64,000 bases of DNA from Heliocidaris tuberculata (lineage: Eukaryota > Echinodermata > Echinoidea > Camarodonta > Echinometridae), in contig CM046838.1 in assembly GCA_025618425.1 (NCBI GenBank), positions 18,226,129 through 18,290,128 of the forward strand. The letters run 5' to 3'. Positions 1 through 12,544 of the stretch are shown one piece after another. The notes under the pieces are model-generated. The model did no database searches, had not been told where the DNA came from, and was given only the letters and a program-made list of their open reading frames with translations. A program made the position numbers and the translations under genes. Within the stretch, counting starts at the first letter, position 1. Every line of letters starts with the position of its first letter.

Positions 1-1442
1 AACCAAGGAGATTCCTTTAATTAAGCCCTCTTTGAGGGTGTTCAAGAATCTGTTCCACAAGGCCGGGATGACATTTCCATGTTAAGTGGTTGCATTTAAC
101 AAGTACATGTGCTTGACAATTGCGTGTGCCCCCTTCCCCTGATTTGTCTTCCAGAGACGTGCCCTGAAGAGGTAATAGGGGCCCTTACAGGAATCGTAAT
201 GGAATCGACCATTCAACAATGTTCAGTGAGAGACATACCTTAATGAAGATACATGTACAGTACATGTTATCATAGTGAATTAATCCTTATTGTGTAGATC
301 ACAAGCTAGTTGGAGAGTGGTGTGTGTGTGTGTGTGGGGAGGGGGGGGGGGGTTGCTGAAGGAAAAGGTATATATTTAACCTTGCATTGTAGTCTGGTAT
401 AATGAATGTCTGCAGTAGATGTGAAGACATTTGAGCTGTTCACACACGCAACATGAAGTGAGAGTTGCTTTGTGATTCACTTCTTACTTTCATTTGGGTC
501 TGTTCACAAACTGGTGATGTAAAATCTTGTCTCACTTCAACCGACCTCCATGTATTAACAAAAAAAAAAATTAAAAAAAATAAAAATCCATGTTGCATAA
601 TGCATTTTGTTTCAATCTTACTACTTGGTGAGATTTTTATGTTTACACACAAAAAAATATGAGATTTTGATCATGATTAAAGATATTTCCACGATACAGG
701 GTGCTTTAGGAGAAGTAAAATGTGAAAAAGGACATGTAGTCCATTCTTATTTATATACATGCATGTGCTGCCATATATATATATATATTTCACTGTCTGT
801 AAATGTGAATTGGCCTGTAGCAAGAGTGTTAATTACCCTTATGATACAACAATATGTGATCTTATGCTGTGGCATGAAAGTGAATTCCTAGAAAGGCCAC
901 AATTGCAATCTACATGTGCATGTCTTGAAAACAACATGCACATTAAATCTGGCTTGGTGTTGGCCCTAGCCCTTGATGGCATACAGACAGACAGACCATG
1001 AAATTTAAAGTACTGTAGACCTGCAAAATGGTAATGAAATATTGATTTGTTTGTGGAGCGGTGATGAAAAATGGATTTTTCAATTACTGTGCCCTCTCTG
1101 TGATGTCTTGTTCACGTGGTAGAGCTCTGATTCATTCTGATATTATGGGTACAAAGATACACATGTTGCAATCAAATGTCTGGATATTTTAGCACAATAG
1201 GGCATCATGACTAATTGTTGCATTCGATATTACATAAATTTACTGCAGGTAATTGTTTTTGTGTACTTGTACGTGTATAAAATGTAAGTATTGTCTGTCT
1301 GAGCTTAATATACATGTAGGTGCAACGATGCTCCGACATATATGCTCTGGGATTTATTTTGTCAAAGATTTATGGTTAGGGTTGGCCAGGTTGCAATAGA
1401 GTTTTAGGTTAGGGTTAGTTATAGTGTTTGGTCCATAGTTGA
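1..1442. other. Non-coding stretch, no gene seen
   Basis: No supported gene. It holds a (GT)n tract followed by a 12-nt G run (about 321-352), an A-rich stretch near 560-585, a short (AT)n at about 773-788, and a degenerate telomere-like patch (TTAGGTTAGGGTTAG near 1405-1420). Open frames here are under 100 codons and have no protein-like composition. Confidence 0.6.
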
Positions 1443-1522
1443 AATCGTCTGTTTGGAGGCAGAAGGGCCTTAACTCATATACTATAACACAAAGTTAGTG
1501 CCCTGCTGGCTCTCAACATACA
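1443..1522 (+). repeat. 85-bp palindrome family, copy 1
   Basis: Near-palindrome of about 80 bp. The left half carries TCGTCTGTTTGG and GCAGAAGGGCCTTAACTC. The loop reads ATATACTATAACAC. The right half carries GTTAGTGCCCTGCTGGC and CTCAACATAC. Both arms and loop match the other seven copies in this window, in forward orientation. There is no open frame of note. This is a dispersed repeat that would fold into a long hairpin if transcribed. Confidence 0.8.
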
Positions 1523-2852
1523 AAGTATAGAATTTGGTTAGTGTGCAGTATTGACGTAGAGCAATTGTCACCGGAGCATGTGTCGTACAACCTGGTGAAA
1601 TACATGTGTGTGTAGATGAATTTCGCAGATACACATCCATTGTGATGCAATAACAATTGTATAACACTTTCTTCTCTCGATGCATTACTGCTATTGCAAT
1701 AATTTTGACGGCAATTTTGGTACATTTGTTGTTTGTATTACGGAGATATGACAACAATAACAGTGCCAGGGATAATGCATGACTCTTTTTACTGATTGTT
1801 TTGTTAGAGAGATATTGAGTGTCGTAGCCATTGCTCGTCCATACCCTGGATACATGAACAATGTAGTCCAATCAATTAACAATGGAATTGCCTTGGCCTC
1901 TCTCATTCAAATGCAATAAACCTCGACATCATGACCTACAAAAAATACATGGCAAGGTCTAATGTACAGTGAATATACTGTGCTCTTGCTTATTCATGAC
2001 ATTGTTCTTCTCATAACAGAACTGCTGTAAAAACACTCTTTTCAGGAACTTAATTGCATTTACTTTAAAGAAGTGGAAAACAGGAAATTGATTAACCGTA
2101 GAAAAGCTCATTAATAAATCATTGATAAAAATACAAAATGACTTGTTAAGACGACAGCAGTATAACAGTATATTTTTTTGCAATATTTTACCTGAATTGG
2201 TTCTGATTACCACAAGTACCATGTTGCTGTTATCAAAATAGTATGATATCATTTTTGCGGGAATTAATCATGGCCCATGTATTACTAAGTATAATGGATA
2301 TATTCGTCAAATTTGATTCAGAGATAAAATCTAGTATTTCTATTATTTTAAATATTAATTGTTTCGACATGGTTCAAGGCAATGTTAAATTCAGGTCAGG
2401 GTCAAAAAAATGAATTATTTTGGGCTTCTAATTAAAATAAATGAACCACAGGAAGTTACTCAGACAAAGTCCAAAATAGATTTTTTTTTAAAAAGGATCA
2501 GTCAACCACTGCCAAAAAAAAAAAAAAAAAAAATAATAATGATAACTAAAAAATACATCTAGTTAATATTTGATATATGTTTTATGGTGGGTTGGGGGGG
2601 GGGGGGGTTTATCAACAAGTTTGATCAACTATATGCCTATTTACAGTTTATATTCTTTAAATAAGAATATTTACTTCGCAACATTTTTAATAGATTAGAC
2701 CTTGTATTTTATTGAAGAAATAACCCATCTGTGAACATTTCTTCCTTGAGGTACACATGTATACCAGGGAAATGTAAGTTATGTTTCCCTGTGTATATTG
2801 AGTTACCGGCAACAAACAAGATACTGATCATACAATGTTCTGGCACTTTTTA
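1523..2852. other. Non-coding stretch with A and G runs
   Basis: No gene seen. It contains an A run near 2513-2532 and a 14-nt G run at 2594-2607. The rest is AT-rich and apparently unique sequence. Confidence 0.6.
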
Positions 2853-2929
2853 TTAGCTGAGAGCCAGAAAGACATTAAATCTGTGTTAAATGACATAAGT
2901 TAACTCCCTTCTGGCTTTGAGCAGACAAT
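2853..2929 (-). repeat. 85-bp palindrome family, copy 2 (inverted)
   Basis: The arms GAGAGCCAGAAAGACATTAA and TTAACTCCCTTCTGGC pair imperfectly. Read on the minus strand, the loop matches the family loop (TTTAACACAGA), so this copy sits in the opposite orientation to copies 1 and 3-7. The right end reads GCAGACAATT, matching the family terminus. Confidence 0.75.
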
Positions 2930-3330
2930 TAATAAAACCTAGTTTGCTTCATATTAGACTTACTGTGGTAGACAGTACATGTACATTTTTAAAATTAAAT
3001 TTTGCAATTATTAAAGTTAGTCCATGGTTTTAAAGTTCTTTTTTGATTTGCTGTTTTGCTTTCTGTTGACGTTTTACTACCCTCTACATGTATTTAAATT
3101 CTTCATCAGTGGTGTCGTTCCATTAACCAGAAGTTATTAGCATATCAGTAGGTTCAATATTTAGAGAACCTATGTGTCATCAACTTAATCTCGAGAGATG
3201 TCAACATAGATTTTTAAAAATGTTTGTTTTTGTGATGTAATGCATCCAGATAATTGCCAGACAGACTTTCATATGCAGCATAGGATAGAGAGAATGGTAG
3301 AACTGATGGAGAAAAGAGAGTGAATGAGGG

Positions 3331-3334
3331 AAAT

Positions 3335-3389
<55 letters not shown>

Positions 3390-3465
3390 AATTAAGAATG
3401 AAAGAGAGAGAGAGAGCGTGCGAGAGAGAGAGAGAGAGAGAGAAGGGGGAAGGGAGACAGAGACA
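3331..3465. repeat. (GA)n microsatellite
   Basis: Long interrupted GA tract with the purine strand on +. Short frames across it translate as Leu/Ser runs on the minus strand, which is purely a result of the repeat. Confidence 0.9.
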
Positions 3466-5230
3466 CAGAAAGTGAGTGACAGGCACAAAGAGCCAGATAC
3501 AGTGGAATGAAAATATTGTTGTTGGTTTGTATATTTGGCGTTTGATTGATAAAGCACGTCAGTAAGCATCTAGGGAAGAACAGTCTATTTTAACGCATCA
3601 TGAAAATGGCCTATTGGTATAATTGTATTACTTTCTGAGCATTTTATGATTTGCTACAAATGTTTCAAAGCGAATGCAATAATGCTTTAGAACTTGGGAG
3701 AACAGGCCTACGCAGTTTATAAGCAATTCTTTCCTGCCCCCAAGAACTAGATGTCCAGTTCTATACAACTCCTCTATGGTATATGGCCAGCATCCATTTC
3801 CTAAAGTTTAAGTATTGATCCTTTATGGTCCATTTACTGCCATTGTCAATATTGACTCCTATAGACTCTTTTATGGCTAGCACCCACTCAAATACCTGTT
3901 CTTTTCTTTCTTATCCCACTATCTCATTATCAACCACCATGACTTAACTTACACAAAGACAGACTTAAGGTATAGTTGTGACTCCTATGAGATAATTACA
4001 CCCTGGAGTTTAGTTCTCAATGGAATCTTGATGAGGAAGAAGTGCTCTTTTTTGTGTCTGGTCTTTTTAGAAGAGGAAATTTTGGACTTGCCTTTTCTGT
4101 ATCTTGAATGAGACACAAGTTGGGGATTATATAACTGGTGAGAAAACTTTGAAAGGGTTGAGGAAGGCTATATATGGTAAGTGCAGATACTTAAGCCTCT
4201 GATTTGCCACTTCTTGATTTGGAAATAAACTCTTGGTTGGAAGATCTAAGAGTTACATACTCTGATGCTCTCACAGAACCATCCATATATGGTGCTGTGT
4301 ATGTCAATCTCATCCACAGTCGCTCTCTAAGTTGCAGAGGTAACTTTGCCAGAATAATATATTCACCTTCAACTTGCCCCTATTATAATGTAAGGATGAC
4401 CAAATAATCAAGTTCAGTATTATACCATGATTGTTTCACTTTGATTTCCAGGTAGTATTTGTGCAGGAGTGGTTTTCTATCTTGATCCTTTGATGAAAGC
4501 ATGAGTTTGAGAACATGTACTCTCATATTGTACGATGTTGCAGCAGTACAGATTTTAGGTGCAGGAGGTTATCCTACATATATACATAACTTTGTACATG
4601 TGACTTTCATGTGTACAGTGAATTCCTGGTAGTGCGTTCACTTAGTATCATTTTACATAGAGTTGCATCCTTACACAAAATGCAGCTCTCAGCAATTATT
4701 GACATACACCTGTAATGTTACAGATAATCCTAAACAGCTTACCAATGTATGAATGAAATTAGAGGGATCAGTATGGATTATGTGCAAAAAGAAACGCTAT
4801 ATCACATGATTAGAACTTGGGTCATGTGATCATAGGATAAGATGACCAAACCCCCCCCCCCCCCCCAAAAAAGGAAAAGATCCAATATCGTTTGCAAAAG
4901 ATAATGACCAGTGTTGCCTCGTGAAGATATGAAATGCTGCAAAAGTTTTTAGAGTTTACTCACGTTTTGCTTAGTGTTTCTCCCTTGCACTTTTGATTTT
5001 TGGGTAGTGTTGGAATACATCCTCTTGGAAATGCCAATGATCACCTGCTAACGATAGAAAGCAATAGATGTATGCAGTCAATATAGGGATTGCTCCCTCA
5101 GGCTCTTGCGCCTTCCTCATAACCCAGATACAATTGTCTAGAAAGGTAATTCTCCATTTATCACGGTCTATTTTAGTTTCTTCCTCGGAGGATACATCTG
5201 TTGCTGAAGCTTTATTATTCTAACACCATA
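3466..5230. other. Non-coding stretch, no gene seen
   Basis: Apparently unique AT-rich sequence with a 16-nt C run at 4851-4866. No splice-bounded open frame or recognisable domain was found. Confidence 0.55.
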
Positions 5231-5712
5231 CCGAGAGAGGGTAGAGAGATGTAGGGAAAGGTGGTGGATAGAAAGGGGAAGGATGAAGTGTATGGAAGGA
5301 GGGAGAGATGGAGAGAGAAGGGGCATTCGAGGGAGGGAGGGAGTGAGGGTAGTTTGCAGGCACAAACCCTGGTCAGTCGTATAAGAGTGTCTGCACTGTA
5401 AGACTACCATAGGCACGACCAGAAGGTAGCTGAATTAGGCTTCTCTCAAGACAATGATTTTCTGATAAAGTGTCAAATAACGGTCTGTGCTTGCAGACTA
5501 GAGTGAGGGAGTGAGGGAGAGAGAGGGGGAGGGAGGTAGAGAGAGGGGGAGGGAGGGAGAGAGAGAGGGAGGGAAGGAGAAAGGGAGGGAGAGAGAGAGA
5601 AAGAGAAAAAGAAAGAAAAAGAGAAAGAGAGAGAGAGAGAAGGGGGGGGGGGGGGGGGGCTAGGGAAGGAAGGGAGGGGGAGAGAGAGAGACAGAGAGAA
5701 GACAGAGAGTGC
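5231..5712. repeat. GGA/GA purine-rich tracts with 18-nt G run
   Basis: Two purine-rich blocks (about 5236-5348 and 5503-5712) are built of GAGG/GGGA and GA units. A pure G run occupies 5642-5659. The + strand is almost all purine, a composition able to form triplex or G-rich structures. Confidence 0.85.
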
Positions 5713-5945
5713 TAGAACAATAGGACACAAATCTTCGAAATTGCTGGATACTTTGTTCAAGCACCTCATTCAAAATTTAAAGCGAGATACCAGAACCCAG
5801 GTTCCAAGATAGACTATATCATTTGTGTAAGGCTCCAAGTTATCTCTTTTCAGGATCATTGTGATAACTGGTATCTCTCATCCAGATAACTTCAGACCAT
5901 CCCACTAATACCCAATTGTAGTCTACCCCACAATTGCTGTTTCCA

Positions 5946-6698
5946 TTAAAGGCAAAGTCCACCCTGGTATTTATTTGATTTGAATAAAAGCAGAAAAATG
6001 AGAGAAACAGATTAGTGAAAGTTTGAGCAAAATCCGATAAGAAATAAGAAAGTTATGAATTTTTGAAGTTGTAATAAATCAAATACTAATTGGTAACTCT
6101 GTGATGTATCTTGCGAGCTCACATTTGCTCAGTACAGAAAATTTCATATATGTTCATTTTCTTAGTTTACAATAAAGGAATAGATTTGATTCATAGAGGC
6201 TTTGTGTAAAAAGATATAAGCAATGATTATATCTAAGGTGCATGTATGATTGAATATTTTCTTTTGAGAAAATGGAAACTAATGATTTTTTTGAAAAAGG
6301 CCAATGGGAGAGGAGCTCGCAAGATACGTCACAGAGTTGCCAATTTATGTTTAACACGGTAAAAACTACTTTCGAAAAATCAACTGAAGGCAATTTCAAT
6401 AGCCCTGTCTATCACCTTTAGACATGTGCGAATATTACAATGGCGTATTACGTAATCCGAACCTGATTTCTATAGGCAGTACAATAGGCCTTTGAAATTA
6501 CCCTTGAGTTTATTTTTCGAAAGTAGTTTTTATCGTGTTGTTTGATTGATTACAACTTCGAAAATTCATAACTTTCTTACTTCCTTTTGGATTTTGCTCA
6601 AAATTTCATTGATCTATTTCTGTAATGTTTCTGCTTCTTTTAGAATCTATTATTTAATGTTTCTGCCAACTCAATATCAGGGTGGACTTTCCCTTTAA
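5946..6698. mobile_element. TTAA-flanked foldback MITE, Kolobok-like (family A, copy 1)
   Basis: Non-autonomous element of about 753 bp bounded by TTAA on both sides (5946-5949 and 6695-6698). The ends are AGGCAAAGTCCACCCTG and the matching CAGGGTGGACTTTCCCT. Inverted arms extend well over 100 bp inward, including AATAAGAAAGTTATGAATTT on the left and ATTCATAACTTTCTTAC on the right. No transposase is encoded. The TTAA duplication with 5'-AG...CT-3' ends fits the Kolobok superfamily better than piggyBac, whose ends begin with CC; the assignment is an inference. It shares subterminal sequence with the elements at 26677 and 16595. Confidence 0.75.
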
Positions 6699-8490
6699 TG
6701 GGCATGTATTACAAGCATTCTTTCCGCAAATCCTTGCCTAATTTAGCGCCCATCTGCCTCCCCATGTTGTAGGGCACACATCCCCTGTTCTGTAACAGCT
6801 GGTAGTATCATTCAATTTGCCTTGTTAAACAGGGGGAGCCTGTGGCGTAAACATTGACAGTTATTGTACAGTTACAAGAGTCGGGTCAGCCCGTGTCAAC
6901 TGGCTGTCAGCGAATTGAATTAGAGATCCGTGTAAATCAAACTTGATGGATGTGCAGTGCTTTGATTGGAACTATTTGAATAAAGGGAAGAGATGATGAT
7001 TTTTATCCGAACAAAGTATGCATGGAATATCATATTTTGATGTGTATTTAGCATTACCTACATTCGTACACTAGCTGAATGGGTCGTGGCAAGGAAATCC
7101 GTCATTAGTGCATCCTTGTACTTTTGTAGCAATTTTTTTTTCTTTTGTTCACTTTGAGGTAGTTTGGGCTGAAAAATACATGTAGGTTGATATGAAACTG
7201 AAAATTTTGAAAACATTTGTGAACTGAAGTTGTGAACCTCATATAGGCCTATATATTACTCTTCCATAAGATTTGTTGAAAAAATTTACAACTGAAGTCT
7301 TGCTTCCTTTTGCATTCAATTTTGAATTGCTGTTGTTGTTTTTGTTGGTTTGTATTGACGTACAGACGTAGTTAATCTGCTCGTGTTCACGGCATAGGAT
7401 AGTGCAAGAGGATATATTTGTTTAGAGGAAGCTCGAGCAATAAAAACGGGAGCAGTTACAGATGAGCTTCAAATTTTGCAATGCAGATACACCACAGTGT
7501 GTTAGAGGATAGCACTTGGGAGTTTGTAGAACGGGGATGTAGCTTGCAGACAAAATTGAATTGAAATTCATGAATTGCAGCTCAAATTCATCAACCTGAC
7601 ACTTGGATGTCCGCATTCCATCTTTCTCCACCAGGAGAAGAAACAGGTTAAAGTCGGGATTAGAGTTTGTCATGGTTATGCCTGAAGCTTTGTGGCGCAC
7701 CAATGTAGGCCTGTGTGCATGAATTCTGGAAGATGTAGAAGAGGCTTACATGCAGGTATTTATCTATAAATTTACATTCATTTTCAGTCTTCAGTCTTTC
7801 ATTATAAGTCTTTCATTATACAACTTTATATGAAAGCCGTTCAACATTTTTCATGTGAAGAAGAAAGAAATACCCCTTCTGTATTGTAGTGAATTGGTAA
7901 GCTAGTTAATGTATCCCATTGGCCCCAAAAGCTTTGGTAATCGCTCCTTTCATTGTGATTTAAATAGTGTAACTTTATTGTGTATTCAAACTATTTTATA
8001 CATTAATAAAATACCTTCCAAGGGGAATTGTGTGTATTTCTGGCTAGTTTACCCCCAAACATACACTGTTCCTTTAATCTGTCATATACAGATTTTCCTC
8101 CATATTAAATTAAGTATTGAAATTGACCACTGCTTCAAACTAGTTTGATGGAAATGAAAATATTGAGAAGGAACATTACCCTTTAAGATATTCTCCGAGA
8201 TATGATCGAGATGCATAGATTTATTCTTGCAAGGAGGAAATGCATGATGAATGTTTGTGATCAGGTAGAATAATTCAGTAAAGAATCTTTGCTGATCTGT
8301 AGCTGATGATGGATTTGATGAATGGATACTCTGACAGGCCCAAGTGCATCTCGGAAATCATGAGCAAGGATGTGAATTTTTAATGCCGGAGAACTGATGG
8401 CAATATGGAAATAAAATGGATACTTCATTTAATTCAATTTTTTTTTTTACTGTAGGTAAGTAAAATATTGGTACAGATACTGTATGGGGT
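6699..8490. other. Non-coding stretch, no gene seen
   Basis: AT-rich, apparently unique DNA. Short frames (up to about 90 codons) lack start context, splice support or recognisable motifs. Confidence 0.55.
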
Positions 8491-8741
8491 TTAAAAGGAA
8501 GACTGAGTTCTGAGAAAGGTGAGAAATATTTTGTGAGCCTTCTCATTCTTTTGCGTCAGTTTGGAAGAACATCACAGTAGAACTGTCCCTTGAAAAGGAT
8601 TGCTCTTCGAAAGCCCTCATATTCGAAATATGACGAGGAATAGCTTAAGGGTTCGGTAGACATAATCAATCCTTCCCAATTAACTTGAGACAGTTTCTTT
8701 CGTAATGTAATCGCATGACCAGAACTCGACTTTATCTTTAA
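8491..8741. mobile_element. TTAA-flanked MITE, family B copy 1
   Basis: Element of 251 bp with TTAA at 8491-8494 and 8738-8741. The short terminal inverted repeats carry GAGTTCTG on the left and CCAGAACTCGACTTTATC on the right. The interior matches the element at 47498-47864, for example CTTGAAAAGGATTGCTCTTC and ACAGTTTCTTTC. A shortened reverse-orientation copy is at 34638. No coding capacity. Confidence 0.75.
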
Positions 8742-11575
8742 CATGAAGTATTTTTCTGTGTGTAATGTTATGAAGATTACTGTTTTGAATAAGCTAGACT
8801 TAGCAATGATTTCTGAACTGTGGTACTCGAAGCTCAAGTACTCGCCTATCCTTTTTAAAGCATGAGAAGGAGCAGAGGTTTACTTCAGATTTTAACAAAT
8901 CTTTACTTTAGACAAAAAAAAATGCTTTACTTTCTTGGCATTGTGAAAAGTTTGGAATTGTCAGATAGAAACTGTAGATGTTAAAAAGAACCTGTGGATG
9001 TTTATATGACATGGGAAAAACATCAGACAAATTGGAAGGAATGGAAAGATTAGATGCGGTGTAAAGTGAAGTAAAGAAAACCACTCTGGTCAATATTCTG
9101 GGACAGATGTACAGCCATTGTGGTCTAATAATGTCAAGTGTTCGATAGAGGATAGATATCAACACAGTCTAGACTCTGAGTTCATGTGCAGGAGGTTGCA
9201 CAATGTGACAATTACCGAATCATATTAAAGCCTGGCTTGAAGATGTAAAGATATTTTCCTCTCAATTAAACTGTGGTAGATCAAGTCTGGAATATACATA
9301 CTAACATCAGCCATGCCTCTGCTCATAGATTATTGCATGGATTATTGCGACAGACAGACAGTGGGAGGGTTTAGCTAGTGTACATGTATATATTTTAAAT
9401 TCCAGACTCGGCCAAACACATTTTCATTGTAATGAGAAGGTATGCTTTGTCCAGTTGGACAAAGCATAAAAAAACAAAACAAACAACAACACTTTTTAAA
9501 AAACTTTAAAGGCAAAAACCAATCTTGACAGTACTCAAGTCTGCCTTTTTATTGCACAATTTGTGTGGTTTATAATTATAAACTACTGATTTTAATCCCT
9601 GTGGTAGCTAAAAGAGGGAGAGGGGGGCTGAAATGGGGGAGGGAAAAGTAGTGGACTTTTTGGAACAGGTTTTAAACATAATTTTCATTGATTATGATAA
9701 AGAGATGCAATCTTGATTGAAAATCTAGATTATTACAGGCATGTATATCATTTAGGCCTATGTTGGTTACACATTATATGATAGGCAAAGACCAAGTGCT
9801 ATTACTGTGACAGAAGAGAAGAAGGGGGGGGGGGACAGTCCAGTGAGGTCTGAACATCTCACCTCTGGTAGAACTCAGTAGCTGAGGATGAGCAAGGGAA
9901 ACCCATCACATTTGATTGCATCAGACAGCTCCGTCTGTAGGGACACCCACCAGTACAAGCCCGCCTCTGTCAGCCTGCAGTGCCCACCTCCATTCTTAAT
10001 AGTGTGGGACTAGGGGAATTGAAACTTCAGAATTCATATCATATCACTGGAAGTGCTCTCATATGCCTTTCATTTATGACTGGGAACAGTTGCCCTTTGG
10101 GAGACCCGTACTTGACCTTTGACCTTTTGAGTTTTAGAGAGGTAGAGACAGTAAAAATGGGTATCAAGGTCTATGGAATCTATAGTAAATCATGTGGAAG
10201 CTGTGTCCTTCTGGACTCGGTTATCTATCAAATAGAAATATGAATATCACCCAAGTTGAGGATATGTATTGGACTCTGTAAGCTTAGAGATTTATCTTCG
10301 AAGAGGGTATTCTGTTGTGGGTAGAAATGCGGGTTTAAGAATACGTGATAATTCATCACTAGGTACTACTGCTACAACAAAACCAATTTGCATTTGCCAA
10401 CCTGAGCAACTTGGTTCACCTGTGAAACTTCAAATATCGTGGTATTCTTTTCCAAGCTAACAATCATTTTCAATTTTCCAGGATATGAAAAAAAAAAAAA
10501 AATTGCAAAATCATTCTCTGTTCCCTTAAAATGTTATGCAAAAATGTTGTTACCATGAAATTACTTTTTCATTTCCATTCCATGAATAGATTAAATTTAT
10601 TGATTTATTTTGTTACATAATTAATTTGTATGGAAGGAAGAGGTTCACCTTTGGCCTTCCATAAACTTAAGTTAATAATTTAAGTGTAACTTTGATCACC
10701 TTGATATGGATGAAAGATAGCAAGTGATGTCAATTTTCTAAAATATCAGAATTGTGAGTATCCTTTGATACTGGTTCATTATAATACAGGTAAATCCATA
10801 GAATGCTGTTTAGGTTAATTTCAGATCTGCACCAAATATCCAAATGCCCATATCATGTATGCATTGAAAGCTTCAATATATCCCTTCTTTCATAAAAGGC
10901 CCATTAGTGTGATCCAAGCTTATTATCTGGTGACCTATTATCCATGACCAATTAGCCATTACCCAATTTAGGAGAGATAATATATGACCCAAGTTATCCC
11001 AAAGTCCTTCTTTCCATTCATTACATCTCAATAAAATCTAGTGTCATTTATAATAGGCACTGGATGGTCAGTTAGGTCAGTTATGGGATATTTATCAGTA
11101 TATGATGTGAGGTATTTAGAATGCAGTCACAAACCTAAATATTCCTGTTATTTCATTGATTGGTGTGAATGCTTGAGAGATGTTATTGAGCAGAAATATA
11201 AGCCTTAGTTTGTGTTGTGATGGTCATTTAGTAGAAAATAATACACTGCAGAAATAAATGATCCGCATCTCCTAAAAACCCACAACATTTTTTTTATGTT
11301 TTCTTCTTTGTTTTTGAAACCTCGTAGTCATATTCAGCATTTGAATTTAGGGCAAGTATTATTCTGCTCTTTATTTCAAACATTGTGGTACATTACAATA
11401 TTCAAATGATTAGGATTTTATTCCATTTCTTAATTTACCAGAACTCCTGTTCCCTTTCAAATCAAAATCTCAGCAGCTTGACTGTAGGAATGTCAAAAGA
11501 GCATATTCTGGAAAACAAAAGCTTGATTCATTCCCAAGATAAACATTACTAAGGAGGTGGAAAAATACTGCTTTT
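8742..11575. other. Non-coding stretch with A and G runs
   Basis: No gene supported. It includes a perfect 28-bp palindrome at 9441-9468, a GGA-rich patch near 9610-9645, a G run near 9825-9834 and an A run near 10487-10502. An open frame of about 87 codons at 9980-10243 has no recognisable domain and no splice context. Confidence 0.55.
9441..9468. repeat. Perfect 28-bp palindrome
   Basis: TATGCTTTGTCCA, two-base spacer GT, then the exact complement TGGACAAAGCATA. The arms are 13 bp with no mismatch. It is followed by an A-rich tract (AAAAAACAAAACAAACAACAAC). Origin unknown: a small hairpin, a protein-binding dyad or a relic of a transposon end. Confidence 0.85.
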
Positions 11576-12096
11576 TAAGTCACGTTCACACGATGGGAGA
11601 TAAACTTTCTCTTGTAGTTTCAAAACTTTAAGTTAACTTGTAGTTATCTTGTAGTTTCAGACCGTATGAATGGACTTGTAGTTTCAAAACTTTAAGTTTA
11701 CTTGTAGTTCTAGAACCACAAGAGAGCTTGTGGTTAACACTGAAACCATGAGCAGTGGGTGGTCCTCTGTCGCAGTTTCGGACCATGTGAACAGAATAAA
11801 CTTTGAGTTTCGCAAGCTTGTAGTTAACGATGACCTCTCTGTTCATGTTAAACTTGCGGGTCATACCCTTCACACGAATGATAAAAATAGGAACTGTATG
11901 TGTACTGTACCACACAATCGGTATCTACTTCCAGTGTTAACAACGACGTTTGCTTGGCTTGTTGTATCAGAACAAGCATCGTTGTCTTGGGCCCATGTGA
12001 ACCCTCGTCGTGGTTAGTGAGTCATTGTTTCATTGACTTAAAGTTTTGCTAACTTAAAGTTTTGAAAACCACAAGTCGTGTATGAACGTAGCTTTA
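11576..12096. mobile_element. Inverted-repeat element of about 520 bp
   Basis: The ends TAAGTCACGTTCACACGA and (inverted) TCGTGTATGAACGTAGCTTTA form imperfect terminal inverted repeats. Inside these, CTTGTAGTTTCAAAACTTTA occurs twice on the left (near 11614 and 11678) and its complement, AACTTAAAGTTTTGAAAACC, lies at the right near 12051-12070. No transposase. The element is probably a MITE; the superfamily was not determined because no clear target duplication is visible. Confidence 0.6.
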
Positions 12097-12456
12097 GTCA
12101 TTTTCACCAAAAATTTGCTAGAGAGAGAGCTTTGTTTATTGTGTGTCAAACGGGGTTGGGGTTGCAATGTTATCAGAATAAACAGCCTTAAGGAGAGGAG
12201 TATCGTTCTCAAACTCGAAAAAGGAGAAAGTGCCTTGTCTTCCATTTACGGTTTGTAGAAGCATCTGGTTTAGCGTGGACAGAATAGAAACATTGTTTAC
12301 AAAGTTTGCTCAAGGAGTTGGTTTGCTGCAGTGTAATGGTCTCTACATAGACTTTAAGTATGATTATGATTTGAAAGACCCTGTTTTTTCAAATATTCAA
12401 AAGTACTTGCTTCAATTTGAAATGCTGCGATAATTTGTTACTTCCAAACAAACCGA

Positions 12457-12544
12457 CATATTGTTTGTTTGTAGCCAGAAAGGTGTTAACTCATATCATT
12501 TAAGAAAGATTTAATGCCCTTTCTGGTTCTTAACAGACGATATC
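12457..12544 (+). repeat. 85-bp palindrome family, copy 3
   Basis: The left arm GTAGCCAGAAAGGTGTTAAC faces the right arm TTAATGCCCTTTCTGG. It starts near TATTGTTTGTTTG and ends with CAGACGATAT. Both arms carry AAAGG where the family core has AAGGG, so part of the stem stays paired despite divergence. The loop is ATATCATTTAAG. Confidence 0.8.

Noticed and set aside
1374..1420. Telomere-like TTAGGG words
   Set aside because: Only a couple of degenerate units; no array.
1443..1522. Palindrome copies as bona fide microRNA genes
   Set aside because: Hairpin size fits, but multiple dispersed, drifting copies fit a repeat better. Without small-RNA data a microRNA call is not supported.
5946..6698. 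piggyBac assignment for TTAA elements
   Set aside because: The TTAA target fits, but the ends begin AG and not CC, so Kolobok is the better match.
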